NCBI GenBank assembly: GCA_905221455.1
Contig: CAJNDF010000004.1
Span: 98,401-162,400 of the forward strand
DNA: 64,000 nucleotides
Direction of reading: 5' to 3'
DNA from: a bacterium
Lineage (GTDB): Bacteria > Bacillota > Bacilli > Lactobacillales > Streptococcaceae
The notes beneath the pieces are model-generated. The model had not been told where the DNA came from, ran no database searches, and saw only the letters and a list, made by a program, of their open reading frames with translations. How positions within the stretch are numbered: the first letter of the stretch is position 1; the number at the start of each line of letters is the position of its first letter. Both the position numbers and the translations under genes were made by a program. This document shows, piece after piece, positions 38,661 through 48,451 of the stretch.

Positions 38661-39393
38661 TCTGAGTTTGGACATAGTGGGCAATAACATCTGATGTGTA
38701 CTGGGCTGTTCCAGGTCCAAATTTATCAATGTTTTCCTTAAACTCTGGGTTATAGACATAGCCTTTTCCGATATGACCGAAGACTTCAATAGTACAATCA
38801 AATCCATAAGTACGAATAGCTTGCAAGAGTTTGGCTGCTTCTTCTTGATTTTCGGTTGCTGTTACAGGTAGACCAGATTGAAGATTTTGTGCCAATGCTT
38901 GAAAGACTTGGTTAAAGGCAGCCGTAGCCTCATCTTCGTGACCTTTTTGGCGCTCGAGCGCTTGATCCATAACTTCTTGTCCATACTTCTCTACCGCCTC
39001 TTGCTGGTATTTTTGATGGTCTTGATAGTTAAATCCAGCAAATTTCTCTTGAATGCTCATTTCTCTTTCTCCTTTTTGTTCTTGAATGGTTTTCTGCAAG
39101 GTTGAAATCAAGGTATCCAGATATTCCCTTTCTCGAGTCAAATAGTCCAACTGCCTGGTCAAGTGAGGTAATAAATCTGTCCTTTCTTCCTTTAATAGCT
39201 CTGCTATTTTTTCTAAAGAAAAGCCTAGATATTTGTAATAAAGAATGACCTGAAGTCGCTCCAAATCCTCTTGGCTATAGGTTCGATAGCCGTTTTCCGA
39301 CTTTAAAGGAACTAAAAGTCCTATCTTATCGTAGTGGTGCAGGGTTTTGACAGAAACACCTGAAAGCTGGGCAGCTTCTTTTATATGGTACAT
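38653..39393 (-). CDS. MerR-family regulator with TipAS drug-binding domain
   Basis: A 246-residue TipAL-like activator. The N-terminal winged helix reads YHIKEAAQLSGVSVKTLHHYDKIGLL, followed by a coiled coil (about residues 75-110) and a C-terminal TipAS module with the pattern YQQEAVEKYG and HIGKGYVYNPEFKENID, which in TipA binds thiopeptide antibiotics. It has its own 19-bp spacer promoter. The divergent sodium-dependent transporter is a possible target. Confidence 0.88.
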   Translation of the reverse strand: MYHIKEAAQLSGVSVKTLHHYDKIGLLVPLKSENGYRTYSQEDLERLQVILYYKYLGFSLEKIAELLKEERTDLLPHLTRQLDYLTREREYLDTLISTLQKTIQEQKGEREMSIQEKFAGFNYQDHQKYQQEAVEKYGQEVMDQALERQKGHEDEATAAFNQVFQALAQNLQSGLPVTATENQEEAAKLLQAIRTYGFDCTIEVFGHIGKGYVYNPEFKENIDKFGPGTAQYTSDVIAHYVQTQTK

Positions 39394-39413
39394 GATTTCC
39401 TCCTTACAATGAT

Positions 39414-39444
39414 AGTATAACCCCTCCCCTTAGGTCATAGTCAA
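39414..39444 (-). promoter_or_regulatory. MerR-type promoter with 19-bp spacer
   Basis: TTGACT and TATACT on the minus strand are 19 bp apart instead of 17, with GC-rich sequence between them. MerR-family activators recognise exactly such over-long spacers and untwist them, so this is a good candidate for autoregulation. Confidence 0.7.
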
Positions 39445-39492
39445 GCGTTTTTGCGAATTTTTTTACTTTATCATAACATGAAAATGGTTTTC

Positions 39493-39521
39493 TTGACAGA
39501 CCTTAGAAAACATGATAGGAT
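39493..39521 (+). promoter_or_regulatory. Promoter of the sodium-dependent transporter gene
   Basis: TTGACA and TAGGAT separated by 17 bp, about 107 bp upstream of the start codon. The leader contains a GATAG/CTATC hairpin. Confidence 0.65.
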
Positions 39522-39627
39522 AGTCAAGTCTATCAATCAAAAGAAACGCTCACTTTGAGTACTGATGAGGCTATTTGCCAAGGGCAGTAGCTTTTTCTTT
39601 TGTAACACTAATTTTAGGAGTTTAACT

Positions 39628-40968
39628 ATGTCTGAAAAATCGCAATGGGGTTCTAAACTGGGTTTTATCCTAGCATCTGCTGGCTCAGCCATCGGACTTG
39701 GTGCCGTTTGGAAATTCCCCTACATGACTGCTGCTAACGGTGGAGGAGGCTTTTTACTAGTCTTTCTCATCTCAACTATTCTAATTGGTTTCCCTCTTTT
39801 GCTAGCTGAATTTGCCCTCGGCCGAAGCGCTGGTGTCTCTGGGATTAAAACCTTTGGAAAACTAGGCAAGAATGGCAAGTACAACTTTATCGGTTGGATT
39901 GGTGCCTTTGCCCTCTTTATCCTCTTATCTTTCTATAGTGTTATTGGAGGATGGATTTTAGTCTATCTGGGTATTGAGTTTGGGAAATTGTTCCAGCTTG
40001 CTGGGACGAGTGATTATGCTCAGTTATTTACTTCAATCATTTCAAATCCAGTCATTGCCCTTGGAGCTCAAGCTGCCTTTATCCTATTGAATATCTTTAT
40101 TGTATCACGTGGGGTTCAAAAAGGGATTGAAAGAGCTTCTAAGGTCATGATGCCCCTGCTCTTTATTATCTTTGTTGTCATCATCGGGCGCTCTCTCAGT
40201 TTGCCAAATGCCATGGAAGGTGTTCTTTACTTCCTCAAACCAGACTTTTCAAAACTAACTAGCGCTGGTCTCCTCTATGCTCTGGGACAATCTTTCTTTG
40301 CCCTCTCACTAGGGGTTACAGCCATGCTGACCTATGCGTCCTACTTGGACAAGAAAACCAATCTGGTTCAATCAGGGATTTCCATCGTAGCCATGAACAT
40401 CTCGGTATCCATCATGGCAGGACTAGCCATTTTCCCAGCCATGTCAGCCTTCAATATCCAGTCTGAAGGTGGACCAAGCCTGCTCTTTATCGTCTTGCCT
40501 CAACTCTTTGACAAGATGCCTTTTGGAACTGTTTTCTACGTCCTTTTCCTCTTACTCTTCCTCTTTGCAACAGTCACTTCCTCTGTCGTTATGTTGGAAA
40601 TCAATGTAGGCAATATCACCAATCAGGACAACAGCAAGCGTGCCAAGTGGAGTACCATTTTAGGAATTTTGACCTTTGTCTTTGGAATTCCTTCAGCCTT
40701 GTCTTACGGTGTTATGGCGGATGTTCACATTTTTGGGAAGACCTTCTTTGACGCGATGGATTTCTTGGTTTCCAATCTCCTCATGCCATTTGGAGCCCTC
40801 TGCCTTTCTCTTTTTACAGGCTATATCTTTAAAAAGGCTCTTGCTATGGAGGAATTACACCTTGATGAAAGAGCTTGGAAACAAGGACTTTTCCAAGTCT
40901 GGCTCTTCCTTCTTCGTTTTATCATTCCAATTATCATCATCGTGGTCTTCATCGCCCAATTTATGTAA
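39628..40968 (+). CDS. Sodium-dependent amino-acid transporter, NSS family
   Basis: A 446-residue membrane symporter of the neurotransmitter:sodium symporter family. The start MSEKSQWGSKLGF follows AGGAG; a 21-codon longer reading is rejected. The signature GSAIGLGAVWKFPYMTAANGGG carries the substrate and Na+-binding residues. About 11-12 helices are visible. Substrate uncertain, possibly a neutral amino acid. Confidence 0.9.
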   Translation: MSEKSQWGSKLGFILASAGSAIGLGAVWKFPYMTAANGGGGFLLVFLISTILIGFPLLLAEFALGRSAGVSGIKTFGKLGKNGKYNFIGWIGAFALFILLSFYSVIGGWILVYLGIEFGKLFQLAGTSDYAQLFTSIISNPVIALGAQAAFILLNIFIVSRGVQKGIERASKVMMPLLFIIFVVIIGRSLSLPNAMEGVLYFLKPDFSKLTSAGLLYALGQSFFALSLGVTAMLTYASYLDKKTNLVQSGISIVAMNISVSIMAGLAIFPAMSAFNIQSEGGPSLLFIVLPQLFDKMPFGTVFYVLFLLLFLFATVTSSVVMLEINVGNITNQDNSKRAKWSTILGILTFVFGIPSALSYGVMADVHIFGKTFFDAMDFLVSNLLMPFGALCLSLFTGYIFKKALAMEELHLDERAWKQGLFQVWLFLLRFIIPIIIIVVFIAQFM

Positions 40969-40969
40969 T

Positions 40970-41005
40970 CAAAAAGGACTTGAGTAGTGAACTCAGGCCC
41001 TTTAT
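40970..41005. terminator. Terminator between NSS transporter and manA genes
   Basis: Stem CTTGAGT / ACTCAGG with A and T runs on the two sides, shared by convergent genes. Confidence 0.75.
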
Positions 41006-41007
41006 TT

Positions 41008-41952
41008 TTATGGATGGCTAACAATCAATTCCAAACCTTGACCTTCTAGGGTCCAAGCTTCAACATCACTTGGAAGAATAAAGTGGCTACCTTTTTGGAT
41101 TGGATAGTTTTTCCCGTCAACAGTTAGTTGACCTTGACCATCTAAGACACTGAATAAGCTGTAGTCAGCTGTCTTTTCAAAGTCAACTTTGCCTGTAATT
41201 TCCCACTTGTAAACTGCGAAGAAATCATTGGATACAAGGAGAGTGGAACGCAAATCATCTGCTTTGACAGTTACAGGACGGCTATTGGCAGGCTCGCCAA
41301 TGTTTAAAACATCGATGGATTTTTCAAGGTGAAGTTCACGCAAGTTGCCATTATCATCCTTACGATCAAAATCATAGACACGGTAAGTTGTATCGCTAGA
41401 CTGCTGGGTTTCAAGGATTAAGATGCCTGCCCCGATAGCATGCATGGTGCCACTTGGTACATAGAAGAAGTCTCCAGCCTTAACAGGCACTTTTGTCAGC
41501 AAGGCATCCCAGTTCTTGTCCTCGATTTGCTGGCGGAGTTCTTCTTTTGACTTGGCATTGTGGCCATAGATAATCTCTGAACCTTCGTCCGCAGCGATGA
41601 TGTACCAGCATTCTGTTTTTCCGAGCTCGCCTTCATGCTCTAGTCCATAGGCATCATCTGGGTGAACTTGAACACTGAGCCAGTCGTTGGCATCGAGAAT
41701 TTTGGTCAAGAGTGGAAATACAGGTTCTGGACGATTGCCAAACAACTCACGGTGTTCCGCATACAAAGTAGCTAGGTCTGTTCCCTCAAAACGATCATTG
41801 GCAACTTTAGAGACACCATTTGGATGGGCTGAGATGGCCCAGTATTCTCCGATTTTTTCACTTGGGATGTCGTAGCCAAACTCATCACGTAGCTTGGTTC
41901 CACCCCAGATTTTTTCTTGCATAACTGATTGTAAAAATAATGGTTCTGACAT
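41008..41952 (-). CDS. manA: Mannose-6-phosphate isomerase, class I
   Basis: A 314-residue zinc enzyme interconverting mannose 6-phosphate and fructose 6-phosphate. Zinc-site motifs QVHPDDAYG, then KTECWYIIAA, and GDFFYVPSGTMHAIGAG are intact. Monocistronic, convergent with the NSS transporter gene. Confidence 0.94.
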   Translation of the reverse strand: MSEPLFLQSVMQEKIWGGTKLRDEFGYDIPSEKIGEYWAISAHPNGVSKVANDRFEGTDLATLYAEHRELFGNRPEPVFPLLTKILDANDWLSVQVHPDDAYGLEHEGELGKTECWYIIAADEGSEIIYGHNAKSKEELRQQIEDKNWDALLTKVPVKAGDFFYVPSGTMHAIGAGILILETQQSSDTTYRVYDFDRKDDNGNLRELHLEKSIDVLNIGEPANSRPVTVKADDLRSTLLVSNDFFAVYKWEITGKVDFEKTADYSLFSVLDGQGQLTVDGKNYPIQKGSHFILPSDVEAWTLEGQGLELIVSHP

Positions 41953-42072
41953 TTTATTCTCCTGTCTGATTTTTCTCCTCTCATTATAGCAAAAAGCTTG
42001 GTCTTATTGAACTCTTTTTCCTATTATATAAAGTAGGGAGAAGATTTTATAAAAATAGTGAACAAATGTGCT

Positions 42073-43521
<1,449 letters not shown>

Positions 43522-43641
43522 TCACTTGATTTATTACTTCTATTATACTAAAAAGGGGACAAAAAATTGGTAACTATCTAGAGAATGTTAGTACTGAACT
43601 TGCTGACATGTACGAAAAAAAGACTGAAACCAGTCTTCTTT

Positions 43642-43908
43642 TTAAATCAAAGCTGTGATAGCCGTTACTAGACCAAACACGATACCAGGTGCATTGGCAG
43701 CAGCAAGAGGAATATCTCTTTCCTTTTTAAAAAAACCGTAATAAGCCCATAGACAACAGTTAATAGATGCAATCAAGGGCTGGATAAAATTCCCTTTTTG
43801 ACCGGCTAGATTATTCATGATTTGTGGGAAGTAAGACACATACATCATAACAGACATAAAGGTCGCTACCCAACCCAAAACTTTCATTTGTTTTTCAGAC
43901 ATTTTCAA
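43642..43908 (-). CDS. SemiSWEET-type sugar transporter
   Basis: An 88-residue protein with three membrane helices, a half-sized PQ-loop/SWEET unit. The conserved PQ pair is seen in SYFPQIMNN, and the second conserved patch as QPLIASINCCLWAYYGFFK. Two copies would dimerise to form a passive sugar channel. It follows bglA in the minus direction. Confidence 0.82.
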   Translation of the reverse strand: MKMSEKQMKVLGWVATFMSVMMYVSYFPQIMNNLAGQKGNFIQPLIASINCCLWAYYGFFKKERDIPLAAANAPGIVFGLVTAITALI

Positions 43909-44020
43909 AACCTCTTTTATTCTTTTATGCTTTCTATTTTATAATCTGTTTGAGAAACAAGTAAGAGTTTGGAAATTTTGTTATAAAAATGTAAACTATC
44001 AAAATCATGTGATAAGAAAA

Positions 44021-44040
44021 AGACCGGATTGCTCCGATCT
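44021..44040 (-). terminator. Terminator copy 1, downstream of the RM gene
   Basis: AGACCGGATT...TCCGATCT hairpin. The same hairpin recurs at 47963 and 48408. On the minus strand a G:U wobble completes the stem. Here the surrounding T-run is slightly altered. Confidence 0.8.
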
Positions 44041-44059
44041 GTTTGATCCATAAAATGGG

Positions 44060-46729
44060 TCAATCTTCTGAAATCGCAATGAATTGACTGAATTTTCTTA
44101 TAGATTTAAACATTTCTTCATAATTAGATAATTTTTTCAATATAGTCTCCCTCTTTTCCATTTTGTGAACGATTTGCTTTTGGTAGTCTAAAGAAAAATT
44201 ACCATTATCATCAACAGGGATATCTATCTTGATATATTTTTCTAAATTATCTTTATTACATTTTATTGTGTAACCAAAACCATATTTTTTCTTAATGTTC
44301 TTTAAGCTATAATATACATATTCTGGTAAAATATCTTGATTTTTAGTTACAATTGAAAGTCTAGAGGTATTTAAAAAGTAAGGCTCTTTATGTAAAATTA
44401 TATTTGTACCTGCGGTTCCGTCACCATCTGTCGCTATTGAAATATGCGGTCTGTTTGTCTCAACAGTTACTAGCTTTGCATGATTTTTAGGTAAGTATGC
44501 AACACAATCTTTAGCAGCTGTATATAGCGGATAACCTTCTGATGAATCTACCTGTTTTTCTCTGTATTCTTTTTGTTTGTAACCAATCAAACTTGAACTA
44601 ATATCAAAGAATGGATTACCAGTTTCATCAACTTCATTTAAATTGACATTTTTATAATTATAATTTTCTTGAATATTATCAATTTCTTTCAATTCAGTGT
44701 CTAACTTAGCTAATTCTCGTATAGCTTCATCTATACTCTGACTTACATCAGTTAGAGTGTTAAACTCCTCATCTTCTTTGATATTCAATTCTTTCAATTG
44801 ATAATCTGATAGAAGTCTTTCTGACAACCACATATCTTCATTTTTGTAATACTCAATTTCTTTTGTAAAAATTTGAGTGTAATTACTAACATACTGTTCC
44901 TTGTCTGTCATAAAATATTTAAACTCTCTAGCAAGACAGTTTAAATCCTCTAAATTAGTATTCACACGAGCAATATCAAGACTTTCCCCAACATCAGTTA
45001 CAATATAATTAAAAATTGGAGAGGTTTGTGGAATATTTCTATCTGTTTTCTTCGTAAGACATAGTATATACGTTTTTTTGGCAGTTGTATAGAAGGTTCG
45101 ACTAGGTAAAGAAATTATTCCATCAATTATAGTTTCTTCTAATAGAAAATTTCTCAACCCTCTATCGCTTTTTGTATGGAAAAAACCATCTGGTAATACT
45201 ATGAAAGCTCTTCCTTTAGGTTTTAACGATTTCACCATATTTATGACAAAAAGACCTTCCTTGCTATCAAAATCTTTATCATAAAAAGTTGAAAGTTGTA
45301 AATCATTATTGATAAAATCTCTGTATAAGCTCATTCCTTTTCTAACATAAGGCGGATTACTTAAAATTAAATCATATTGACCATCTGTTTTACTTAGTGA
45401 GCCGATGGTCGACTTATGAAAGCTTTCAAAAACAGAATTAACAAAATCGGAGTATTTGCTTAGATTATTTCTATATTCATTGATTTTTGATGACAACAAC
45501 ATAGTAAGTGATGCCTTCGCTAGTATGATTGTTTGTTTATCTAAATCATATCCTGAATAGTTGATTTTAGAACTTAAAGTAGCAGGATTATCACAAAAGT
45601 CTTTTGTAATATTTCTTGCTATCATACTCTCAATGACAAATCCCCCCACTCCACAAGCAGGATCACAAATAGACTGTCCATCTTGTAGTTGAGATACATT
45701 TGCCATGTTAACCATCGTTCTTATGATATTTCTTGGCGTGAAAAACTGCGCCATTAATTTAATACCATTAGAGCCTTTTAAAAATTCTTCGAATAGGTTG
45801 GACTTAAATTCAATAGAAACGTTTTTTAAATTGCCAAACTTCTTGAAATCTTCTAATATAGAATAAAATAGTTCGTCTTGCTTACTGTCTTTTTTTACAC
45901 TAAGACCATTTATAATAGTAGTATCATCTTCCCCTTTCGGAAATACCTCTTTTATATACTCACGAACATTATTCATATAATACTGAAGACACCTATCCTT
46001 ACCTTTTGAAAATGTTTCTTCAAAGGAAATTAAAGTTCCATCTTCTTTTTCAGTTAAAATTCCTAAGTCGCTTAAATACTTATACATAAATAGTTCAGTA
46101 AAAGTCATAAGACATTTTTTAGGGTCATCTCCAGTAGCTAACCAAATTGACTGCCAAATTCCTTTTGCTAGGCTTCTAGGATCGACTATGTCAATGTTTT
46201 CATTTAATGTTATATGGTCACAATCAGTTGTTAAAAACGCTTTTACTAATGTTTCTTGACTTGCTTTATTATTTTTTATATTTTCAAGCTTTAATTTTTG
46301 ATTATTTTTCAAGATATAGTCCGCATAATATTGTTCCTCATTGCTTATGAATGAAAAATCATGTTCCGTTTTTGAACTATCAACAAAGAGTATTTCATAG
46401 TCTGTTCCATTAGTTACAATCCCATAATTTACATTACTAAAGTGACAGTATTCACTCACTTGCTTTATTGAAGCTTCTTTCTTTTTATCAGTATTCCATT
46501 CATCTGGTTTTTTATACTCAACAATGGCTATAACTTTTGCAGGATAACTACCCCCATCTAAAATTAAAGCATCGGGTTGTTTTAATTTTATAAGATGTGA
46601 AATCTTATTGGAAATTATTTTAGACTTTGTTAGTTGATTAAAAGTGGTCTTTCCTAAATCAATGTATCTGAACTCACCTATTGGAATGTAGTTTTCTAAT
46701 GTACTGTATTGAATAATCTCTTCGCTCAT
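44060..46729 (-). CDS. Single-chain restriction-modification enzyme (nuclease, m6A methylase, TRD)
   Basis: An 889-residue protein combining three functions. Residues 40-120 carry a PD-(D/E)XK nuclease with Pro52-Asp53 and Glu71-Tyr-Lys73. Residues about 200-600 are an HsdM-type N6-adenine methylase: FFTPR at 329-333, SAM motif DPACGVGG starting at 356, catalytic NPPY at 458-461. A helical coiled-coil spacer (660-690) and one HsdS-like target-recognition domain (about 705-850) follow, ending in a second coiled coil. It resembles Type IIG or Type I-derived solitary enzymes; no helicase domain is present. The gene is visibly more AT-rich than its neighbours, so it was probably acquired by transfer. 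Confidence 0.85.
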   Translation of the reverse strand: MSEEIIQYSTLENYIPIGEFRYIDLGKTTFNQLTKSKIISNKISHLIKLKQPDALILDGGSYPAKVIAIVEYKKPDEWNTDKKKEASIKQVSEYCHFSNVNYGIVTNGTDYEILFVDSSKTEHDFSFISNEEQYYADYILKNNQKLKLENIKNNKASQETLVKAFLTTDCDHITLNENIDIVDPRSLAKGIWQSIWLATGDDPKKCLMTFTELFMYKYLSDLGILTEKEDGTLISFEETFSKGKDRCLQYYMNNVREYIKEVFPKGEDDTTIINGLSVKKDSKQDELFYSILEDFKKFGNLKNVSIEFKSNLFEEFLKGSNGIKLMAQFFTPRNIIRTMVNMANVSQLQDGQSICDPACGVGGFVIESMIARNITKDFCDNPATLSSKINYSGYDLDKQTIILAKASLTMLLSSKINEYRNNLSKYSDFVNSVFESFHKSTIGSLSKTDGQYDLILSNPPYVRKGMSLYRDFINNDLQLSTFYDKDFDSKEGLFVINMVKSLKPKGRAFIVLPDGFFHTKSDRGLRNFLLEETIIDGIISLPSRTFYTTAKKTYILCLTKKTDRNIPQTSPIFNYIVTDVGESLDIARVNTNLEDLNCLAREFKYFMTDKEQYVSNYTQIFTKEIEYYKNEDMWLSERLLSDYQLKELNIKEDEEFNTLTDVSQSIDEAIRELAKLDTELKEIDNIQENYNYKNVNLNEVDETGNPFFDISSSLIGYKQKEYREKQVDSSEGYPLYTAAKDCVAYLPKNHAKLVTVETNRPHISIATDGDGTAGTNIILHKEPYFLNTSRLSIVTKNQDILPEYVYYSLKNIKKKYGFGYTIKCNKDNLEKYIKIDIPVDDNGNFSLDYQKQIVHKMEKRETILKKLSNYEEMFKSIRKFSQFIAISED

Positions 46730-46845
46730 GAAAAATCTCGTATTTCTATATTTGATTAAGATAACCCTATTATACCATTTTACAGATGTTATAACAATAA
46801 TTATAGTAGTTTGTTATTCAAATATCAGAAAAAGGAGTAACAGCT

Positions 46846-46971
46846 ATGAAGTTTGAATTTAAGTCTTTATTTGATTTACAGACAGCTTTTCATGACGAAC
46901 AGTCATGTATAGACCATTTAGAGGAAATGAATTGGAGTGATGTTATCATTAGTCCTTTTGACGAGTCTTAA
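46846..46971 (+). pseudogene. IS1595-family transposase, N-terminal fragment
   Basis: A 41-codon frame after AAAGGAG: KFEFKSLFDLQTAFHDEQSC... ending ISPFDES. This matches the N-terminus of ISXO2/IS1595 transposases, then stops. The rest of the enzyme is absent. It is divergent from the RM gene. Confidence 0.65.
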
Positions 46972-47086
46972 AAAGTTTATAACTGCAAAGATAATAAGTG
47001 ATAACTCGAATACGTCTTGAACATGAAAATTAAAGTACTAGTAACCTCTTGTTCTATTGTTCAATAGTTAACAGGAGGTTTTTATA

Positions 47087-47262
47087 ATGGAAGTCATGAT
47101 TGAAACATGTTGTGATATTGATGTTCACTAAAAGTCCATTGTTTTACGCTTAATTAACTAAAAAGTGTATTTATGATACTTTCAAAAAAACTCGATAAAA
47201 GTTCTATTGAAAGACAACTGGCATAGTTAGAAGCTCTAGCTGATGTATCTGAAAACAAAAAA
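47087..47262 (+). pseudogene. IS110-family transposase remnant
   Basis: After an AGGAGG site, the frame reads EVMIETCCDIDVH, then a stop, then KSIVLRLIN and another stop. This is the DEDD-transposase start of IS110 (CCGIDVH-x-KSIV) broken by two stops. A further piece, LEALADVSEN near 47229, follows after a gap. Low similarity beyond 47262. Confidence 0.6.
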
Positions 47263-47443
47263 TTTCAAATGTTTTTGAGAAAAACATCATCTTAAATTTC
47301 CTAATTTAGAAGATTGTATCTATCAAAAGAAAAATAAACTTTCTGACTTTGATAATAAATTATTGATTACACTGCACTACAATCCTAGAAAAAATAAATC
47401 ATTTTAAAAAGGCAATTTCCGAAAGGAAGCAAGCATTTTGATG

Positions 47444-47960
47444 TTATAGTTCATAACACAATCTATTGAAATAAGAACAAGACAAAAGAGCCTTGAAAAA
47501 AGCACTACAACTCGGTAATACCTTTTTGAGGTGCCTTTTGATATGAGCCCATGTTTTCTCAATAGGATTGTACTCAGGCGAGTAGGGAGGAAGAGGTAAA
47601 AGTTTATGCCCATATTCTTCACACAAGAGTTCTAGTTTACCCATTCTATGGAATCTTGCATTATCCATAAAAATAACTGATGGTGTGTTTAATGTTGGTA
47701 AGAGAAACTTCTGAAACCAAGCTTCAAAAAAGTCGCTCGTCATCATCTCTTCGTATTACTTGATGGTTTAGCACTCCTGTTTTCTCTTTTAACTTTAACC
47801 AGCTATAAATGTTATTAAGTGAGATTTGAAAAACGTGTGATGCTTCCGTTATACTACCTGTTAGCTTACAAGAGGCGAAAACTTTTTTACGAAAATCTAA
47901 TGAATATTGCATAAGAAGATTAGACCACAGTGTGTGCTATTTTTAGGTCATTTTACTATA
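47444..47960 (-). pseudogene. IS630-Spn1-like element, internally deleted
   Basis: Two pieces of the IS630 transposase. The upstream piece (47724-47912) is the helix-turn-helix N-terminus: QYSLDFRKKVFASCKLTGSITEASHVF. The downstream piece (47444-47746) is the catalytic C-terminus with DNARFHRMGKLELLCEEYG and PPYSPEYNPIEKTW. They are in different frames and the middle with the first catalytic Asp is missing, so it is inactive. Right of it (47932-47960), the TATAGTAAAATGACC end resembles the IS630/RUP terminus; GAAATAAGAACAAGACAAA near 47468 looks like the other end. Confidence 0.78.
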
Positions 47961-47962
47961 TT

Positions 47963-47989
47963 AAAAAGACCGGATTACTCCGATCTTTT
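47963..47989 (-). terminator. Terminator copy 2, downstream of VOC gene
   Basis: AAAAGACCGGA / TCCGATCTTTT hairpin 57 bp past the VOC gene stop and touching the end of the IS630 remnant. Confidence 0.85.
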
Positions 47990-48045
47990 CAAGTTCTGCT
48001 CCAAAAATGTTTAAATTTTAGATAAAAATTTGATAATAGCATTAC

Positions 48046-48393
48046 CTATTTCATACGATAAAAATCAATCACTAGACCAGCAGGGCCTTTAACTAATAAG
48101 GACTCTGTTCCCCAATCCGTTTCACAAGGGCCGTGTAAAATCTCGACACCGATCTCTTTTAAACGTTGGTAATTCTGAATTAGATTCTCAACCTCGATAT
48201 GAAGAATGATTCCTGACCGAAAGTTTTCCAAAGGAATCAAATGATTTTGAGACAACATGAGACAGTGACTGCCAATCGTGAACTGAGCAAAACTGTCATC
48301 AACATAATCGGACTTTTTATCCAAAATACGCTCCAAGTCAGCACAGACTTGGGGAACATCTGAAACGATAATATCTAATTGATTTAAATTCAT
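48046..48393 (-). CDS. VOC (glyoxalase/bleomycin-resistance fold) protein
   Basis: A 115-residue cytosolic protein of the vicinal-oxygen-chelate superfamily, with paired beta-alpha-beta units (residues 1-60 and 60-115). Residues such as IILHIEVENL and the C-terminal GPAGLVIDFYR are typical. No metal triad is obvious, so the activity cannot be named. Follows spxB downstream, across a terminator. Confidence 0.8.
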   Translation of the reverse strand: MNLNQLDIIVSDVPQVCADLERILDKKSDYVDDSFAQFTIGSHCLMLSQNHLIPLENFRSGIILHIEVENLIQNYQRLKEIGVEILHGPCETDWGTESLLVKGPAGLVIDFYRMK

Positions 48394-48407
48394 TTACTAT
48401 CCTCCAT

Positions 48408-48433
48408 AAAAAGACCGGATTGCTCCGATCTTT
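48408..48433 (-). terminator. Terminator copy 3, downstream of spxB
   Basis: The AAAAAGACCGGA / TCCGATCTTT hairpin, 18 bp past the spxB stop. Confidence 0.9.
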
Positions 48434-48451
48434 GTAAGTTCCACGAAGGAA

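Noticed and set aside
46985-47086. Possible small RNA gene between IS fragments
   Set aside because: No promoter-terminator pair; the sequence is a leader of the IS110 remnant.
47263-47443. Possible protein remnant including HYNPRKNKSF
   Set aside because: Short and broken; resembles the end of IS3/IS30-type transposases too weakly to name.
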